A stretch of DNA of 64,000 nucleotides from Notamacropus eugenii (lineage: Eukaryota > Chordata > Mammalia > Diprotodontia > Macropodidae), in the NCBI RefSeq assembly GCF_028372415.1, contig NC_092876.1, positions 60,412,385-60,476,384 of the forward strand, in the 5' to 3' direction. Under the pieces are notes generated by a model that saw only the letters and a program-made list of their open reading frames with translations, was not told the DNA's origin and did not search any database. How positions within the stretch are numbered: the stretch's first letter is position 1; every line of letters starts with the position of its first letter. Positions 1 through 10,450 of the stretch are shown one piece after another. The translations under genes were made by a program, and so were the position numbers.

Positions 1-690
1 CTAGACAACCCCCTCATCCCACCCCCTCCCCCATCTCCCCACTCCACCCCCAGGATGTGCCTGCCAAAAACCACCGGCTTTCCCTCTCCTCCTCACGCCT
101 TCACCCCAGGTAAAATTAGGATAAAATGAACATCAAGCTGTCTTGAAATGGAAAGAAATGATGGAAAGGAGGCCTGCAAAACATTCCCCCCTTTGCTTTG
201 GGGGTGGGGAGGAGGAGGTGTCAATTAGTAGAAGAGAAGAGTTTTAGGGCCTGAGTCTAGGTAAATGAGCCTTGGATACCTGGAACTGCCACTGTCCAGC
301 AGCCAGGGTGCCCACCGAGGCACACCCCAGGGATGGCTCAGGCTCCATCCCCTGCAGCACTTCCCCCCAAACTCTGGCCTCCCCCACATACATCATCTCC
401 ATTACATCTGAGGACTAAAGGGTATTCGTGACCACTAGGTACTGGCACAGGACATTAGGATGGGCAGAACTCTTAGGGGGTAGCTACACCATACAGACCA
501 CTGCTCAGGATCTGGCAGATATAGCCACTAGGTTCCATGATGGAGATGGGACCAGCCCTAAGAACAGTGACTGTCTGTGCCACCTTTCCTTCTGAAGCCC
601 CTGAAGTTCAGCCTCCTGGATAGAGAGGAAGGATGGGGTCACCTGAAGGCAACTGATAAGAATGTACCCACAAATCTCCTTTTTCCCTCT
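1..690. other. Unassigned sequence at window start
   Basis: No gene, exon pair or confident interspersed repeat was recognised here. The stretch is C-rich at the left edge and then ordinary unique-looking sequence. Its last 50 bases approach a decayed MIR3/L3 3' end that leads into the first 33-bp array. Confidence 0.4.
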
Positions 691-740
691 TGAGGCAAAT
701 GAAGAGGTAAACTAAATGATCTGCAGGGTCTCTTTCAGTT

Positions 741-1022
741 CTAAAATTCTATGCTCTCAGGTTCCTTCCAGCTAAATCTATGTTCTAACAGAGTTCCTTC
801 CAGCTCTGACAACCTGTGTTCTAAGAGCCCTCCCAGCTCTGACATCCTGTGTTCTAAGGGCCCTCCCAGCTCTGACATCCTGTGTTCTAAGGCCCCTCCC
901 AGCTCTAACATCCTGGGTTCTAAGGGCCCTCCCAGCTCTGACATTCTGTGTTTTAAAATCCCTCCCAGCCCTGACATTCTGTATCCTAAGAACTATTTCC
1001 TTTCTAACATTACGTGGGTCTA
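741..1022 (+). repeat. 33-bp minisatellite array 1 (L3/MIR3-tail type)
   Basis: About eight units of 33 bp carrying the block CCAGCTCTGACATTCTGTG and the linker TTCTAAGG. The array follows a degenerate MIR3/L3 3' end (about 700-750). Because 33 is a multiple of 3, both strands stay open and give artefactual peptides with an 11-residue period (CSKGPPSSDIL). Confidence 0.9.
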
Positions 1023-1364
1023 AATGTCTGCTCTGAAGACGAGCACCAAGGCCAGGAGCTTCTGATGAAAGCAGAACGCTAGAGACAAAAGATTACCAAA
1101 ATGGTGGCCCTTCTGATGGGCAAAAGGCAGGGCCGGTTCTCACTCTTGACTATAAGATGGTAACAGACTAGGACTGGAGAACAGAGAAGACCCACAAACC
1201 CTGACGACCCTCCCCCGGCAGACAGAACCTTCTTTCCCATTTAACAACCCAATCTCATCTGCCTTGCTCCCTGCTTCCTATAGCCCTCCTCTGCTCCCCA
1301 GAAACCTAATCTCCAAATGTGGGTCTCATATCTGTGCCGTGTGAATATCATTTGAAAGAACTAG
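1023..1364. other. Unassigned sequence
   Basis: No gene or confident repeat seen. The stretch separates the first array from a CR1/L3 fragment. Confidence 0.35.
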
Positions 1365-1680
1365 GTTTAGTTAGCCTAGAAAAGAAAAGATTCCATGGAA
1401 TATGGCAATCGTCTTCAAGCATTTGAGGGGCCACCGTGTGCACACACAGATCAGGCTCAATCTGCTTGATCCCAGAGAACAGAACTGGGAACAGCTGGAG
1501 TTGGGGAAGGGGAGGGAGGAAGAAGACATGTGAAAAAGCAGATGTAGGCGTGGTGTCAAGATTAATTTTGTAACAGTTAGAACTACCCCAATGTAGAATG
1601 AACTTGTCTTTGAGAGTGGAGACTCCTTCACTGAGAATTTACAAGCGAAAGCTGATGATCATATGCTGGATATTTTGTAA
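1365..1680 (+). mobile_element. CR1/L3-clade LINE 3' fragment
   Basis: The order of blocks matches the end of the CR1/L3 reverse-transcriptase ORF and 3' region: 'ctagaaaagaaaaga', 'cttcaagcatttgagggg', 'cccagagaacagaactggg', then a decayed 'aacagttagaact' block. Strongly diverged, so old. Confidence 0.7.
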
Positions 1681-1694
1681 AGGAAAAAACAAAA

Positions 1695-1950
1695 CAGACA
1701 CTTAGAGGGAAAGGGAATAAGCACCTACTGTGTGCTAGGTACTTTTACAAATATCTCATTTGGTTCTTACAACAACCCTGGGAGGTAGGTGCTATTATTA
1801 TCCCTGTTTTACAGATGAGGAAACTGAGGCAAGCATAGGTTAAATGACTTTACTAGGGTCCCCCAGCTAATAAGTATCTGAGGCTGAATTTGAACTCAGG
1901 TCTTCCTCCCTCCAAGCCCAACACCCTAGCTAGCACAGCCTAGCTTTTTC
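1695..1950 (-). mobile_element. MIR-type CORE-SINE
   Basis: Antisense MIR landmarks in order: 'agcacctactgtgtgctaggtac', 'ggaggtaggtgctattatta' and 'acagatgaggaaactgaggc', then the CORE and head region 'tgaactcaggtcttcc'. Confidence 0.85.
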
Positions 1951-2221
1951 CAGAGTTATGAGTTGGATTAGTCACCTCTGCTGGTCCTTCTAACCCAAAG
2001 ATCCTGCAGTTCTGGGAATACTGACTGATTGGCAGCACTGAAATCCAAGTCTTACAGGAAAAGAGAGGGCAAACCAAAGGAGATTGAGATGATGAGTCGT
2101 GGTTCCTATGGGAAAATGCCCAGGTGTTGTAAGGAGCAGGGGCAAAATGAGTCAACAGTGTGATGCCAGGAAGACCCTTGCTATGGGAAGACAGGCATCA
2201 TATCCAGTCAGAGAAAAAAGA

Positions 2222-2510
2222 GTATGTGCCCTAGTCCAACTACTTTTGGGGTGCTGCACTCAGTTCTGAATACCTTATTCAGGAAGGACATTTGCATGCC
2301 CTTTTAGCCCATCCAGAGGAGTCTGAAGGGCCAAGATGGGAAAAGCATGGAGAACATGCCATATATAGACTGGCTGAAAGAACTGGGAACATTGAGTCAG
2401 GAGACAGGAGAAATGGAATTTTGAATTTGATAATAAAGGAAGGACTTCCTAACCATTAGAACTGCCCTGAAGTGAAACCGACTGCCTTGTGGAGATATAG
2501 AGCTTGTGCC
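2222..2510 (+). mobile_element. CR1/L3-clade LINE 3' fragment
   Basis: Contains 'ctcagttctgaatacc', 'aggaaggacatttgc', 'gctgaaagaactggga' and 'ggacttcctaaccattaga', the conserved order of the CR1/L3 ORF end. A second copy lies 0.6 kb upstream in the same orientation. Confidence 0.75.
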
Positions 2511-2589
2511 CTGCGGGGAGAGGGGAGGGCATTAAACAGAGTTGAGGCCAAATGACTACCTTTCAGCTTGTTTTTAATTCACATGATCC

Positions 2590-2800
2590 TACTGTCTGTC
2601 TGTGTGTGCGTGCACGTGCGCGCATGTGTGTGTCTCTCTCTGTCTCTTGGTCTCTCTGTCTCTCTCTGTCTCTGTGTGTGTCTCTGTCTCTGTCTCTCTC
2701 TCCCCCTCCCTCCCTCTCTCCTTCTCTCTTTGTTTCTCTGTCTCTCTCTCTCCCTCCCTCCCTCCTCTGTCTCTTTCTGTCTCTCTCACTCTGTCACGCA

Positions 2801-2849
<49 letters not shown>

Positions 2850-2870
2850 ACACACACACACACCCTTTTT
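2590..2870 (+). repeat. Composite TG/GC, TC and CA microsatellite
   Basis: Begins with an alternating purine-pyrimidine stretch (2598-2632, TG with CG steps), continues as a TCTG/TC polypyrimidine tract and ends in about 28 CA dinucleotides (2803-2863). Open frames across it are low-complexity artefacts. Confidence 0.95.
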
Positions 2871-2917
2871 AACTAAACCTGCCATCTTTGGCCTTTTGTT
2901 CAAGCTGGCCCCCTCAC

Positions 2918-3195
2918 CCCTCCTTCCCTCCATGCTTGGAATGTTCCCTCTCTTCCCTTCTGGGATCCCTAGTTCCCTTCAAACCTCAGCTCAAACACCA
3001 TCAATCAATCCATCGACAAACATGTATTAAATACCTACTATGTGCACAACACTATGCTTGATGCTAAGGATAGAAGGAGAATAAAGAAAGCAGTCCCAAG
3101 GCATTTGAATCACCTGGATGTTCTAGCGGGCATTTTCTCTTCAAGCAAGATTTAGACTCATGGCCTCTGAGGTCCCATCTAGCTCTGAGATTCTG
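2918..3195. mobile_element. L2 fragments and an L3/MIR3 3' end
   Basis: 2918-2995 resembles a plus-strand L2 region ('cctcagctcaaacacc'). 3003-3100 is an antisense L2 tail ('acctactatgtgcac'). 3140-3192 is a plus-strand L3/MIR3 terminus ('ctctgaggtcccatctagctc'). Confidence 0.55.
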
Positions 3196-3199
3196 TGAG

Positions 3200-3565
3200 A
3201 AAGGAAAGCGAGGGAGGGAACTGGAAGGCCTTAGCCCTGCCATAATGTAAGCGGCTCTAAATTATCCAAGGCTTCTGACAGCAGGAATGGGGATTTTTTC
3301 CTATTACAATGGCTGGGGCCCTCCCGAGGCTAAAGATCTGTCACAGCAAGGACCATGAATATCACTAATTAATAGATAAATGGCTTGGAAATAGTGGCCT
3401 GCCCACACAACTCCCCACAAACCACTGTTTGACTGCAAACATGTCTCCCCCCAGCCACAAAAAACACAGTGAGCTTCCATGCTGAGACCCATCACAGACT
3501 CCTATTACACCCGCAGGCAGCCCCCTATACCAGCCAGTTTTGCCCAGAGCACAATCATTGGGCAA
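3200..3565. other. Repeat-poor block, possible conserved non-coding element
   Basis: About 360 bp without recognised repeats, containing an AT-rich core with 'cactaattaatagataaat' (paired homeodomain-type TAATTA sites). It has no splice-bounded open frame. Conservation is inferred from the repeat desert and cannot be tested here. Confidence 0.35.
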
Positions 3566-3569
3566 AAAC

Positions 3570-3801
3570 CCTCAATTCACACACACACAATCCACACCCA
3601 TCATCACAGGCACACAAACACACCCAGACTCACAGGGATTCTCATATTCTTGAATATGCTTGAATTCACATTCGGACATGGTTACACAGAGAAAGATGAT
3701 ACCCTCACAGACACACACACACACACACACACACACATACTTAGACACATTCAGATAATCACATGCAGGTATACACACACTGATACATATATAGCCACAT
3801 T

Positions 3802-3837
<36 letters not shown>

Positions 3838-4321
3838 GGCACACTTTGAACCACACAATACAACCACAAATAAGATACATCCTCAACCTTCATGTACAGA
3901 AATATACCTACTGATATATAGACATAATGAACCATATACATACACACACACAAACAAACACAGAGGAACACCTTGAACCACACACATACCCTCAACAATA
4001 CAACACAACCAAATACAAGATACATCCTCAACCCTTACAAACAGGTACACATTGAACTACACACATACACAGGCACATCTTTAACTACATACCTACCCTG
4101 AACTATACCACACAAACCACACACAACATACATAAAGTCACATACTCATTCTCTCCTCTCCGTCTCTCTTTGACTCTCTGTTTCTCCCTCTCTCACACAC
4201 ACACACACATACCACACCACACACACACTACACAAACCACACACAAGAAACACACAGTCACATACTCATTCTCCCTCCTGTCTCTCTCTGTCTCTGTGTA
4301 TCTCTGTCTCTCTCTCTCTCT

Positions 4322-4364
<43 letters not shown>

Positions 4365-4372
4365 ACAGCAAC
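3570..4372 (+). repeat. CA-rich microsatellite and minisatellite block
   Basis: Several pure CA runs (3709-3737, 3805-3835, 4325-4358) are embedded in diverged longer units. A ~120-bp unit is directly repeated: AGTCACATACTCATTCTC at 4137 and again at 4257. A second longer unit repeats 'aagatacatcctcaacc' at 3872 and 4017. Confidence 0.9.
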
Positions 4373-4790
4373 TAGGTGGAATAATGGATAAAATGCTGAA
4401 CATAAAGTGCTGGACTTGGAGACCTAACTTTGAACCTTGCCTCTGGCACATCCAGTGCTTTAAAGACATCATCTCATCCTCTAAGCAACCCTGGGAAGGT
4501 AAATACTATTGCCATCCCTTTTTACAGATGAGGAAACTGAGGCAGGCAGCGATTAGGTGACTTGCCTAGGGTCACACAGCTACTAAGTATCTGAGACAGG
4601 ACTTGAATTCAGGTCTTCCAGACTCCAGGTCCAGCATGCTAATCCATTGCACCACCAGGTGCCTAATAGTTCTCTTACTATCTCAGTTTTCTCCTCTGTA
4701 AAATGGGAATGAAAAGCGTCTCTACCTTGCAGTGTTGTGAGGAACAAAGGTGCGAATGCCTGTGAATCACTTTACACACCTTAGCACCCA
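4372..4790. mobile_element. Nested MIR-type SINEs
   Basis: A SINE head on the plus strand (4372-4445) is followed by an antisense MIR (about 4450-4665, 'cagatgaggaaactgaggcag'). The 3' half of a plus-strand MIR follows (4680-4790, 'ctcctctgtaaaatgggaat'). Confidence 0.7.
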
Positions 4791-4799
4791 TAAAAGTGT

Positions 4800-5360
4800 G
4801 AGCGATCATTAGCACCCAGGCGCAGGTCCTCGCCCACACGGCTGCCCACCGGCTCACACACGCAAACACTCCCATCCTCCTGCCCCCTGGAGGGCTTACA
4901 CATAGGTAAACAAATCCCACGCCCACCGACGTCCGCAGCACAGACTCCGGGTCCACGGGAGCCGCCCAGACACACGCCTCCCCCCGCCGTTGCCAGGACG
5001 ACAGCCTTGCTCCCCTCCCCCAGTCTCCTCCAGTGGCCCATCAATAAATAAACAGCACGCGGGAGAGTGGGGCTGGGGGAAGGTGCGTCTCGGCGAGCCA
5101 GCCAACTCCTCGCCAGCTCCTCTCACTTCGAGATAATTAGTGCGAATTGGATTTCACACTCATTGGCCCCGCAGCGAGCGCTCCCTTGGAACAGAGACCC
5201 GGGATTTGTGCGGGAGGATGCTTTAATGTCTCTCGAAGGTGTGACCGCGGGGACCACGGCTTTCAGCCGACGGTGTTATGTGCACAAATATGGACAAGCT
5301 TGCCCATGGCCGTGTACACAAAGCCATGCACCTACCGAGAAAGGTGGGGGTGGGGGAACG
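4800..5360. promoter_or_regulatory. CpG-rich block, possible distal promoter or enhancer
   Basis: CpG density is clearly above the surrounding AT-rich repeats, in a stretch with no recognised repeat. It includes 'gagataattagtgcgaattgg' (homeodomain TAATTAG next to an inverted CCAAT) and 'catcaataaataaacag' (forkhead-like). No convincing exon was found. It could be an enhancer or a non-coding RNA promoter. Confidence 0.4.
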
Positions 5361-5364
5361 TGCT

Positions 5365-5545
5365 GGACCCCACGGCGGGACACCTGGGTTCAAATCCCAC
5401 TTAGGCAACTCACTGGCATCATGCCCGGGGACTCAGTTCTCTTCCAGCCTCAGTTTCCTCCTCTGTCAAATGGGGATAATACTAGTTATACTGCCTATTT
5501 CGCAAGGTTAGGGTGAGGAAAGTGTGAATTCAGAGAGCCTAGAGG
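5365..5545 (+). mobile_element. MIR-type SINE
   Basis: Plus-strand MIR landmarks: 'tgggttcaaatcccact', 'cctcagtttcctcctctgtc' and 'aaatggggataatact'. Confidence 0.8.
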
Positions 5546-5658
5546 CTAGAGATCTGACCTTGGAGTGTGGAAGACGCTTCAAACACCTCCTCTGACCTCA
5601 AATGGTTGTGCAATACTGAGCAAGTCCCTTACCTTAAGGATTGTAGTGTCACACATAG

Positions 5659-5796
5659 GGGAAGGAAGGAAGGAAGGAAGGAAGGAAGGAAGGAAGGAAG
5701 GAAGGAAGGAAGGAAGGAAGGAAGGAAGGAAGGAAGGAAGGAAGGAAGGAAGGAAGGAAGGAAGGAAGGAAGGAAGGAAGGAAGGAAGGAAGGAAA
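5659..5796 (+). repeat. (GGAA)n microsatellite, about 34 units
   Basis: A nearly uninterrupted tetranucleotide tract of about 138 bp. Reading frames through it (repeating EGRK, or FLPS on the other strand) are artefacts. It abuts an antisense MIR (5800-6005). Length and purity suggest recent, polymorphic expansion. Confidence 0.97.
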
Positions 5797-5799
5797 AAA

Positions 5800-6005
5800 C
5801 GAGCATTTGTGAAGTACCTACACTGTGCTAAGCACTTTACAAACATTGTCTCATGTGATCCTCCTAATAGCCCTTGGAAATAGGTGCTATTATTATCCCC
5901 ATTTTACAGTTGAGGAAAATGAGGCAGAGGGGTTAAATGAATTGCCTGGGGTCATTTGGGCTGGGCTGGATTTGAACTCGTCTTCCTGAGTCTAGTTCCA
6001 TGGCT
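5800..6005 (-). mobile_element. MIR-type SINE
   Basis: Antisense MIR landmarks: 'ctgtgctaagcactttacaa', 'ggtgctattattatcccc' and 'tttgaactcgtcttcctgag'. Confidence 0.85.
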
Positions 6006-6340
6006 CTGTGTGTGTGTGTGTGTTCATCCTTCATTGCTGAAGAAGACCATGCCATCAGAGAAATAATGACATGACTTGCACTTGACTTTGTTTTGAGTGA
6101 GGGAAGGCTGCGCAGGTCACCAGCCTCACTTCTCCTCCAGAGCCATCTGAATGCAGTGACCAGATATTCATCAGGATGACTGGAGATGACCCAGGATGAG
6201 GCAACTGGGGTTAAGTGACTTGCCCAAGGTCATATAATTAGTGAGCGTCAAGTGTCTGAGGTGAAATTTGAACACAGGTCCTCCTGACTCCTGCACTGGT
6301 GCTCAATCCACTGCACCATCTAGCTGCCCGGTTCCCATGG
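6006..6340 (-). mobile_element. CORE-SINE with 'atgaaggatgaaca' 3' tail
   Basis: Starts with (TG)n and the antisense tail 'ttcatccttcattgctgaag', then 'gagtgagggaaggctg', an antisense CORE ('gttaagtgacttgcccaagg') and an antisense head ending 'caccatctagctgccc'. It is the same family as the plus-strand copy at 43441-43785. Confidence 0.8.
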
Positions 6341-6424
6341 CTCTATCCAGTGAATGGATCATAAGATCAGAGGCTTAGGGAAAGAAGGGACATAAAGGTT
6401 TCCAGTTACCTCCTTATTCCATCT

Positions 6425-6785
6425 GAGGCAGCTCGGTGTTACTGTGAATAGTACCCAGGCCTCCAAATCAGTGAGACTTGAATTCCAATCCAGCCTCAGA
6501 CTTTTCCTAGCTGTGTGATCCTGGGCAAATCACTGAGGCACTCTTTGCCTCTGTTTCCTCATCTATAAAATGGGGAAATTGATAGGACCTACCTCCCAGG
6601 ATGGTTGTGAGAATCAAGTGAGTTAGCCTACATAAAGCATTTTGTAAACCTTAAAGTGCCGTATATAAATGCTAATTATTATTACTATCATTGTAGATGG
6701 AGAAACTGAGACCTAGAGAGATTAAGTGACTTGTCCAGGGTTATGCAAGTAATTAATAGCAGAGCCAAGATTGAATAAGATGATC
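6425..6785. mobile_element. MIR (+) followed by antisense MIR fragment
   Basis: 6425-6685 is a plus-strand MIR ('cctagctgtgtgatcctggg', 'catctataaaatgggg'). 6695-6780 is the CORE part of an antisense copy ('agattaagtgacttgtccag'). Confidence 0.75.
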
Positions 6786-6909
6786 TATTAAAGGATTTTT
6801 TTCTTTTCAATTTTATTTTCAGTTCCATATTCTCTCCTTCCTCTACCCCCTGAAAAGGCAAGAAATACAATACCCATTATAGATATGAAGTCATACAGAA
6901 CATATTTCT

Positions 6910-6977
6910 GTAAAGCAGGAATTTTTAACACTTTTTTTATATCTACAACCCCTTTGGCAATTTGGTGAAACCTAGGG

Positions 6978-7024
<47 letters not shown>

Positions 7025-7130
7025 CTCTCCATATATATGTGTATATTTTTTATGCATAAAACAAAGTGCATAGGATGACAAAGCAATTGTATTGGTATAC
7101 AATGATCAAAATATTTTTTAAAAAAACAAG
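6910..7130 (+). mobile_element. hAT/MER5-like non-autonomous DNA transposon, split by (CT)n
   Basis: Shares 'acccctttggcaatttggtg' and 'aatgcataaaa..ataggat..caaag' with copies at 11130, 18165, 25310 and 45770. A (CT)n tract (6979-7022) has expanded inside it. The family label is from memory. The repeated architecture is seen directly. Confidence 0.5.
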
Positions 7131-7139
7131 ATCCTTCAG

Positions 7140-7480
7140 CTCTCATAGAATCAAAGAATTCCAGAGCTTGAAGGAAATGGAGAACAAGCCACAGCTTTGG
7201 CAGGCACCCTATTCACAACATCCCAGCCTCCTCTGTGGTTCTTCAGACTTCCCTTCAAGATTTCCAGTGACAGCAGCAGGCTGGCCCCCCACGCCAAGGC
7301 AGCCCGCCCCACTTTTGTTCTGCTCTCATTATTAGGAAGTCTGTCAAACCCCAAATTTGCCCTCAGCAATGTCCACCCACTTTGCTGCCAAGCACAGGTA
7401 ACTTCATCCCTTTTCCCAAATGATGGACCTTGAAACACTTAGAGTGAACATCACCCTTCCCCACCCTCAGCGTTCATTTC
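7140..7480. other. Mostly unassigned, with a short antisense L3/MIR3 start
   Basis: 7143-7195 resembles an antisense L3/MIR3 tail ('aattccagagcttgaaggaa'). The remainder shows no gene and no confident repeat. Confidence 0.35.
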
Positions 7481-7930
7481 TTCAAGAAAAACACTGCACC
7501 CCAGAACGCACACACACCTACAACCAGTTTCTGGAATCTCTCCTAGACCACAATCCTCTTATCTTCTCCTGATGCTGGTTACCCTGCCCACAAATGCCCT
7601 CCTTCCTGCCCAGGACTGAACATGGCACTCCAGATATGGAGTGCCCAGATGGAGTAGACCAGGACTACCCATTAAATTCAATTCTACACACACTTCTCAA
7701 GCCATACCGTGTGCCCAGGTACCTTACCAGATGCTGGGAACAAAAAAACAGAAACTCCCCACCCTCTAGGATTTTCCATTGGGGCTGAAAACTTTTAGAG
7801 CTGGAAGGGAACCAGAAAAGTCATTTTTATTGGTAAAATATAAATTCCTTGTGGGCAGAGACAGTTTATTCCCATCTTTGTTTCTCCGGCACCTAGGCCA
7901 GCACCTGGTACTTAGTCGGTGTTCAGGAGG
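7480..7930. mobile_element. CR1/L3 (-), L2 (-) and L2 (+) 3' fragments
   Basis: 7600-7670 is antisense CR1/L3 ('aggactgaacatggcactcc'). 7690-7750 is an antisense L2 end. 7835-7930 is a plus-strand L2 terminal segment ('ccagcacctggtacttagt'). Confidence 0.6.
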
Positions 7931-7959
7931 GAGAGCATTTCCATTGTCTGAAGTCACAG

Positions 7960-8255
7960 ATGCAGCCAGTCTGGATTGCAGAGTGGGTGAGGAGGGATGA
8001 CAGGTAATACATCCTGAAAGATCTGTAAGACTGAGGCTGTGAAGGCCTTTCCATGGTGAGCTGAGGAATGTTTTGTCTCAGATAAAATGGAACCATTATA
8101 GCTTCTTGAGCTGGGTTGGGGTGGGGGGGATGGGATGATTTGATCAGTCTTAGACTTTAGGAATATCCGTTTAGAAGGTGTTCAGAGGCTGAATTAAGCA
8201 AGGGGGAGGCTAGAGGTAAAGAGAACCGTTAAGACGAGTGGACGTCCCTATGACT
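7960..8255 (-). mobile_element. L2 LINE, antisense ORF segment
   Basis: Contains the recurrent antisense L2 module 'gatttgatcagtcttagac' with upstream 'tgaaggcctttccatgg', matching the longer antisense L2 copies at 28.5-30 and 37.8-38.4 kb. Confidence 0.6.
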
Positions 8256-8376
8256 GGTGAGCTCCTTGAGAGCAGAGGCTATCTTTTGTCTTTCTTTGTA
8301 ATCCCAGAGTTTAGCATAGGGCCTGACCCATAGTAGGTGCTTTATAAATGCTAGTTTGGCTGACTGATGAGTACAG
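8256..8376 (+). mobile_element. L2 3' end
   Basis: Typical L2 terminus: 'gtgagctccttgagagcag', 'taatcccagagtttagca' and 'catagtaggtgctttataaa'. Confidence 0.85.
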
Positions 8377-8379
8377 AAT

Positions 8380-9015
8380 AGATGTTAGAGAGATTGTGGT
8401 GGTAGAATCTGAACACAATTACTCTCAGTACAGGCTGAGAACACATTCCACAAATCACAACTGTTACAGCATCTCTGGAGGTGATTTTGTGTTGGGGCTA
8501 GAGAATGCTTTGCACCTTAGTGTGGAGCAATCCAGCCCACTCTACTCCTCCAATTCATTTTCCAGCTCAGCTCATAGTCCATTCGAAAGGTCTGATGAAC
8601 CAAATCTATGGACTACCCACCTAACTAAATAGACTAGAATTAACAGATCTGGTTCAATCATTTGGTTCTTAATCATATGGATTACTAGACTGAACTCTGG
8701 AATGGTGAAGAACTCCATTTAGGAAACTCTGTAGAGTCTCAGGGGTGGAGGCATGCAGTACAACATCAGTCATGGATGACTAGGGGAGGGTCAAGTAGAA
8801 TACTGCGTGTATATGTATGGGGAGCTGTGGGGGGTGCGGGTTGTGTCTTACCACCCCTGTCTAGGTCTGGATGGGCAAGGCAAAGCTGACTACTATTTGC
8901 CCTACACTCCCTTACTCAGCCTCACTCACACATTATAATTTTCGGGCTTATCCCCCAGAACCATACAAGCCTAAACTCCTAAACCCAAACCCAGATCAAA
9001 CTAGACAGTAAGGAG
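8380..9015. other. Unassigned sequence
   Basis: One plus-strand open frame (8348-8632) lacks any recognised domain and begins inside an L2 tail, so I do not call it a gene. No other feature seen. Confidence 0.35.
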
Positions 9016-9180
9016 AGCATGAAACAACATGCCTGACACATGTAAGTAAGAACTTAATAAATGCTTGTTGATTAAGGGCCAGCTGTGTTCTCCTCCATCA
9101 GCTGGGCTCTGGAGATACAAAGCTAAAATTAAAGTCTGCCCTGAAGAAGCTTTTATTCTGTATGCAAATGACTGCAATAC
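9016..9180. mobile_element. L2 (+) tail abutting antisense L2
   Basis: 9020-9078 ends with 'cttaataaatgcttgttgat' on the plus strand. 9090-9175 reads 'ctctggagatacaaagct', the antisense L2 end. Confidence 0.6.
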
Positions 9181-9535
9181 CTGCCAACTAGAATCATTCC
9201 TGGCTGGTGCTGGATACTCCACCATTAGAGTGCTATTCCTTTAGCTATAAGCCCATGGTTCTTATGAAAATAAAACCATCCATGGCAGCGGTCACACTTC
9301 AAGCAGCTATGAGTCACGGGGGCTCCCATGGGAATGAGTTTCAAATTGTTCCCCAAAGCCAGAGGACATCAGAGGAGGCTGGATGCCTGAGAGGATGGGG
9401 ATTTTGCCGTTTTTTTTTCCTCCCAAAGCTGGTTACTGTCTCCTATGTCCCCTAAAACCTACCCCGACTTCTCCAGCCAGGATTGCAGCACTGCAAGGAA
9501 CCTCAGAGGTCACTAGGGGCTAGGATAGCTCCTTA
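9181..9535. other. Unassigned sequence with a short antisense L3 piece
   Basis: Only 'ggaacctcagaggtcact' (about 9498-9516) looks like an antisense L3/MIR3 tail. No gene recognised. Confidence 0.3.
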
Positions 9536-9671
9536 AAGTGTAGTTTTTTGACAACAATCCAGTGGTAGTATGGTGAGTATCCCTCCCATTTTGCAGAGGA
9601 GAAAACTGAGAAGGGAAGGGACTTGCCCATTGTCATTCATCGAATAAGTACCATGATTCAGCTTCATAGCT

Positions 9672-9912
9672 GTTGAGTCATTCAGTCGTGTCTGACTCTT
9701 TGTGATCCCATTTGGGGTTTTCTTGGACAAGATGTGAGTGGTTTGACATTTCCTTTTTCAGCTTGTTTTACACATGAGGCAACTGAGGCAAACAGGGTGA
9801 AGTGACTTGCCCAGGGTCACACAGCTAGTAAGTGTCTGAGTTTGGATTTGAACTCTGTAAAATGAGGCTTCCTGACTCCAGGCCCAGTCACTGCACCATC
9901 TAACTGCTGTCA
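9672..9912 (-). mobile_element. Mar1/WALLSI-type CORE-SINE (RTE tail)
   Basis: Antisense RTE-type tail 'gtgtctgactctttgtgatc', then 'ggttttcttggacaagat', CORE 'acttgcccagggtcacacag' and head 'gcaccatctaactgc'. The tail matches RTE/BovB 3' ends, which is the known hallmark of this marsupial SINE class. Confidence 0.9.
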
Positions 9913-9929
9913 AGACTCAGTACAGATCT

Positions 9930-10450
9930 CATTTTACAGATGAAGATGAGGTTAAGTGACTTGCAATGGAGTGACTCGTCCAAGATCTCTCCATTCCCAT
10001 TAAATATCTCCAAAGCTGTTCCCCTAAGCCTCCAAGATTTCCTGCCTATATTAAAAAAAAAATACACACCAACTCTAATAATAAATAGCGTTTAGACAGT
10101 GACTTAAAATTTGCCAAGCATTTTACTTGTATCGTTTCATTTGGCCCTTATTAATAGCCCTATGAAGTAATTACTGGAAGTACCAGATCACCATTTGACA
10201 GATGAGGAAACTGAGGCTTAAAGGGGAAAGTAATTTGCCCATAGTCCCAGTGCCAGCAAGCATAAGAGAACATGGGATTTGGACTCCAAGATGACACTTT
10301 ACCTAATCTGCATCACCCAGAACCCTCCACAGGGCCCAGTTCCCGAGCCCACTCCATTTACAGGTAGTGAGTAACAGAGGTCAGATTTGGTAATTAGTAA
10401 TTAGATTTGGACTTGGATTCTCTGGCTCCAAATTCAGTACTCATTCCAGC
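9930..10450 (-). mobile_element. Antisense MIR copies and fragments
   Basis: 10075-10290 is a fair antisense MIR ('gacagatgaggaaactgagg'). 9935-9995 and 10360-10450 are shorter pieces of the same class. Confidence 0.65.

Noticed and set aside
741-1022. CRISPR-like array
   Set aside because: Units are contiguous with no spacers, in a vertebrate repeat context.
741-1023. Repetitive 11-residue proteins (CSKGPPSSDIL / MSELGGPLEHR) encoded on both strands
   Set aside because: They arise because the repeat period is 33, a multiple of 3. They appear in every array on either strand, begin and end at array edges, and have no promoter or splice context.
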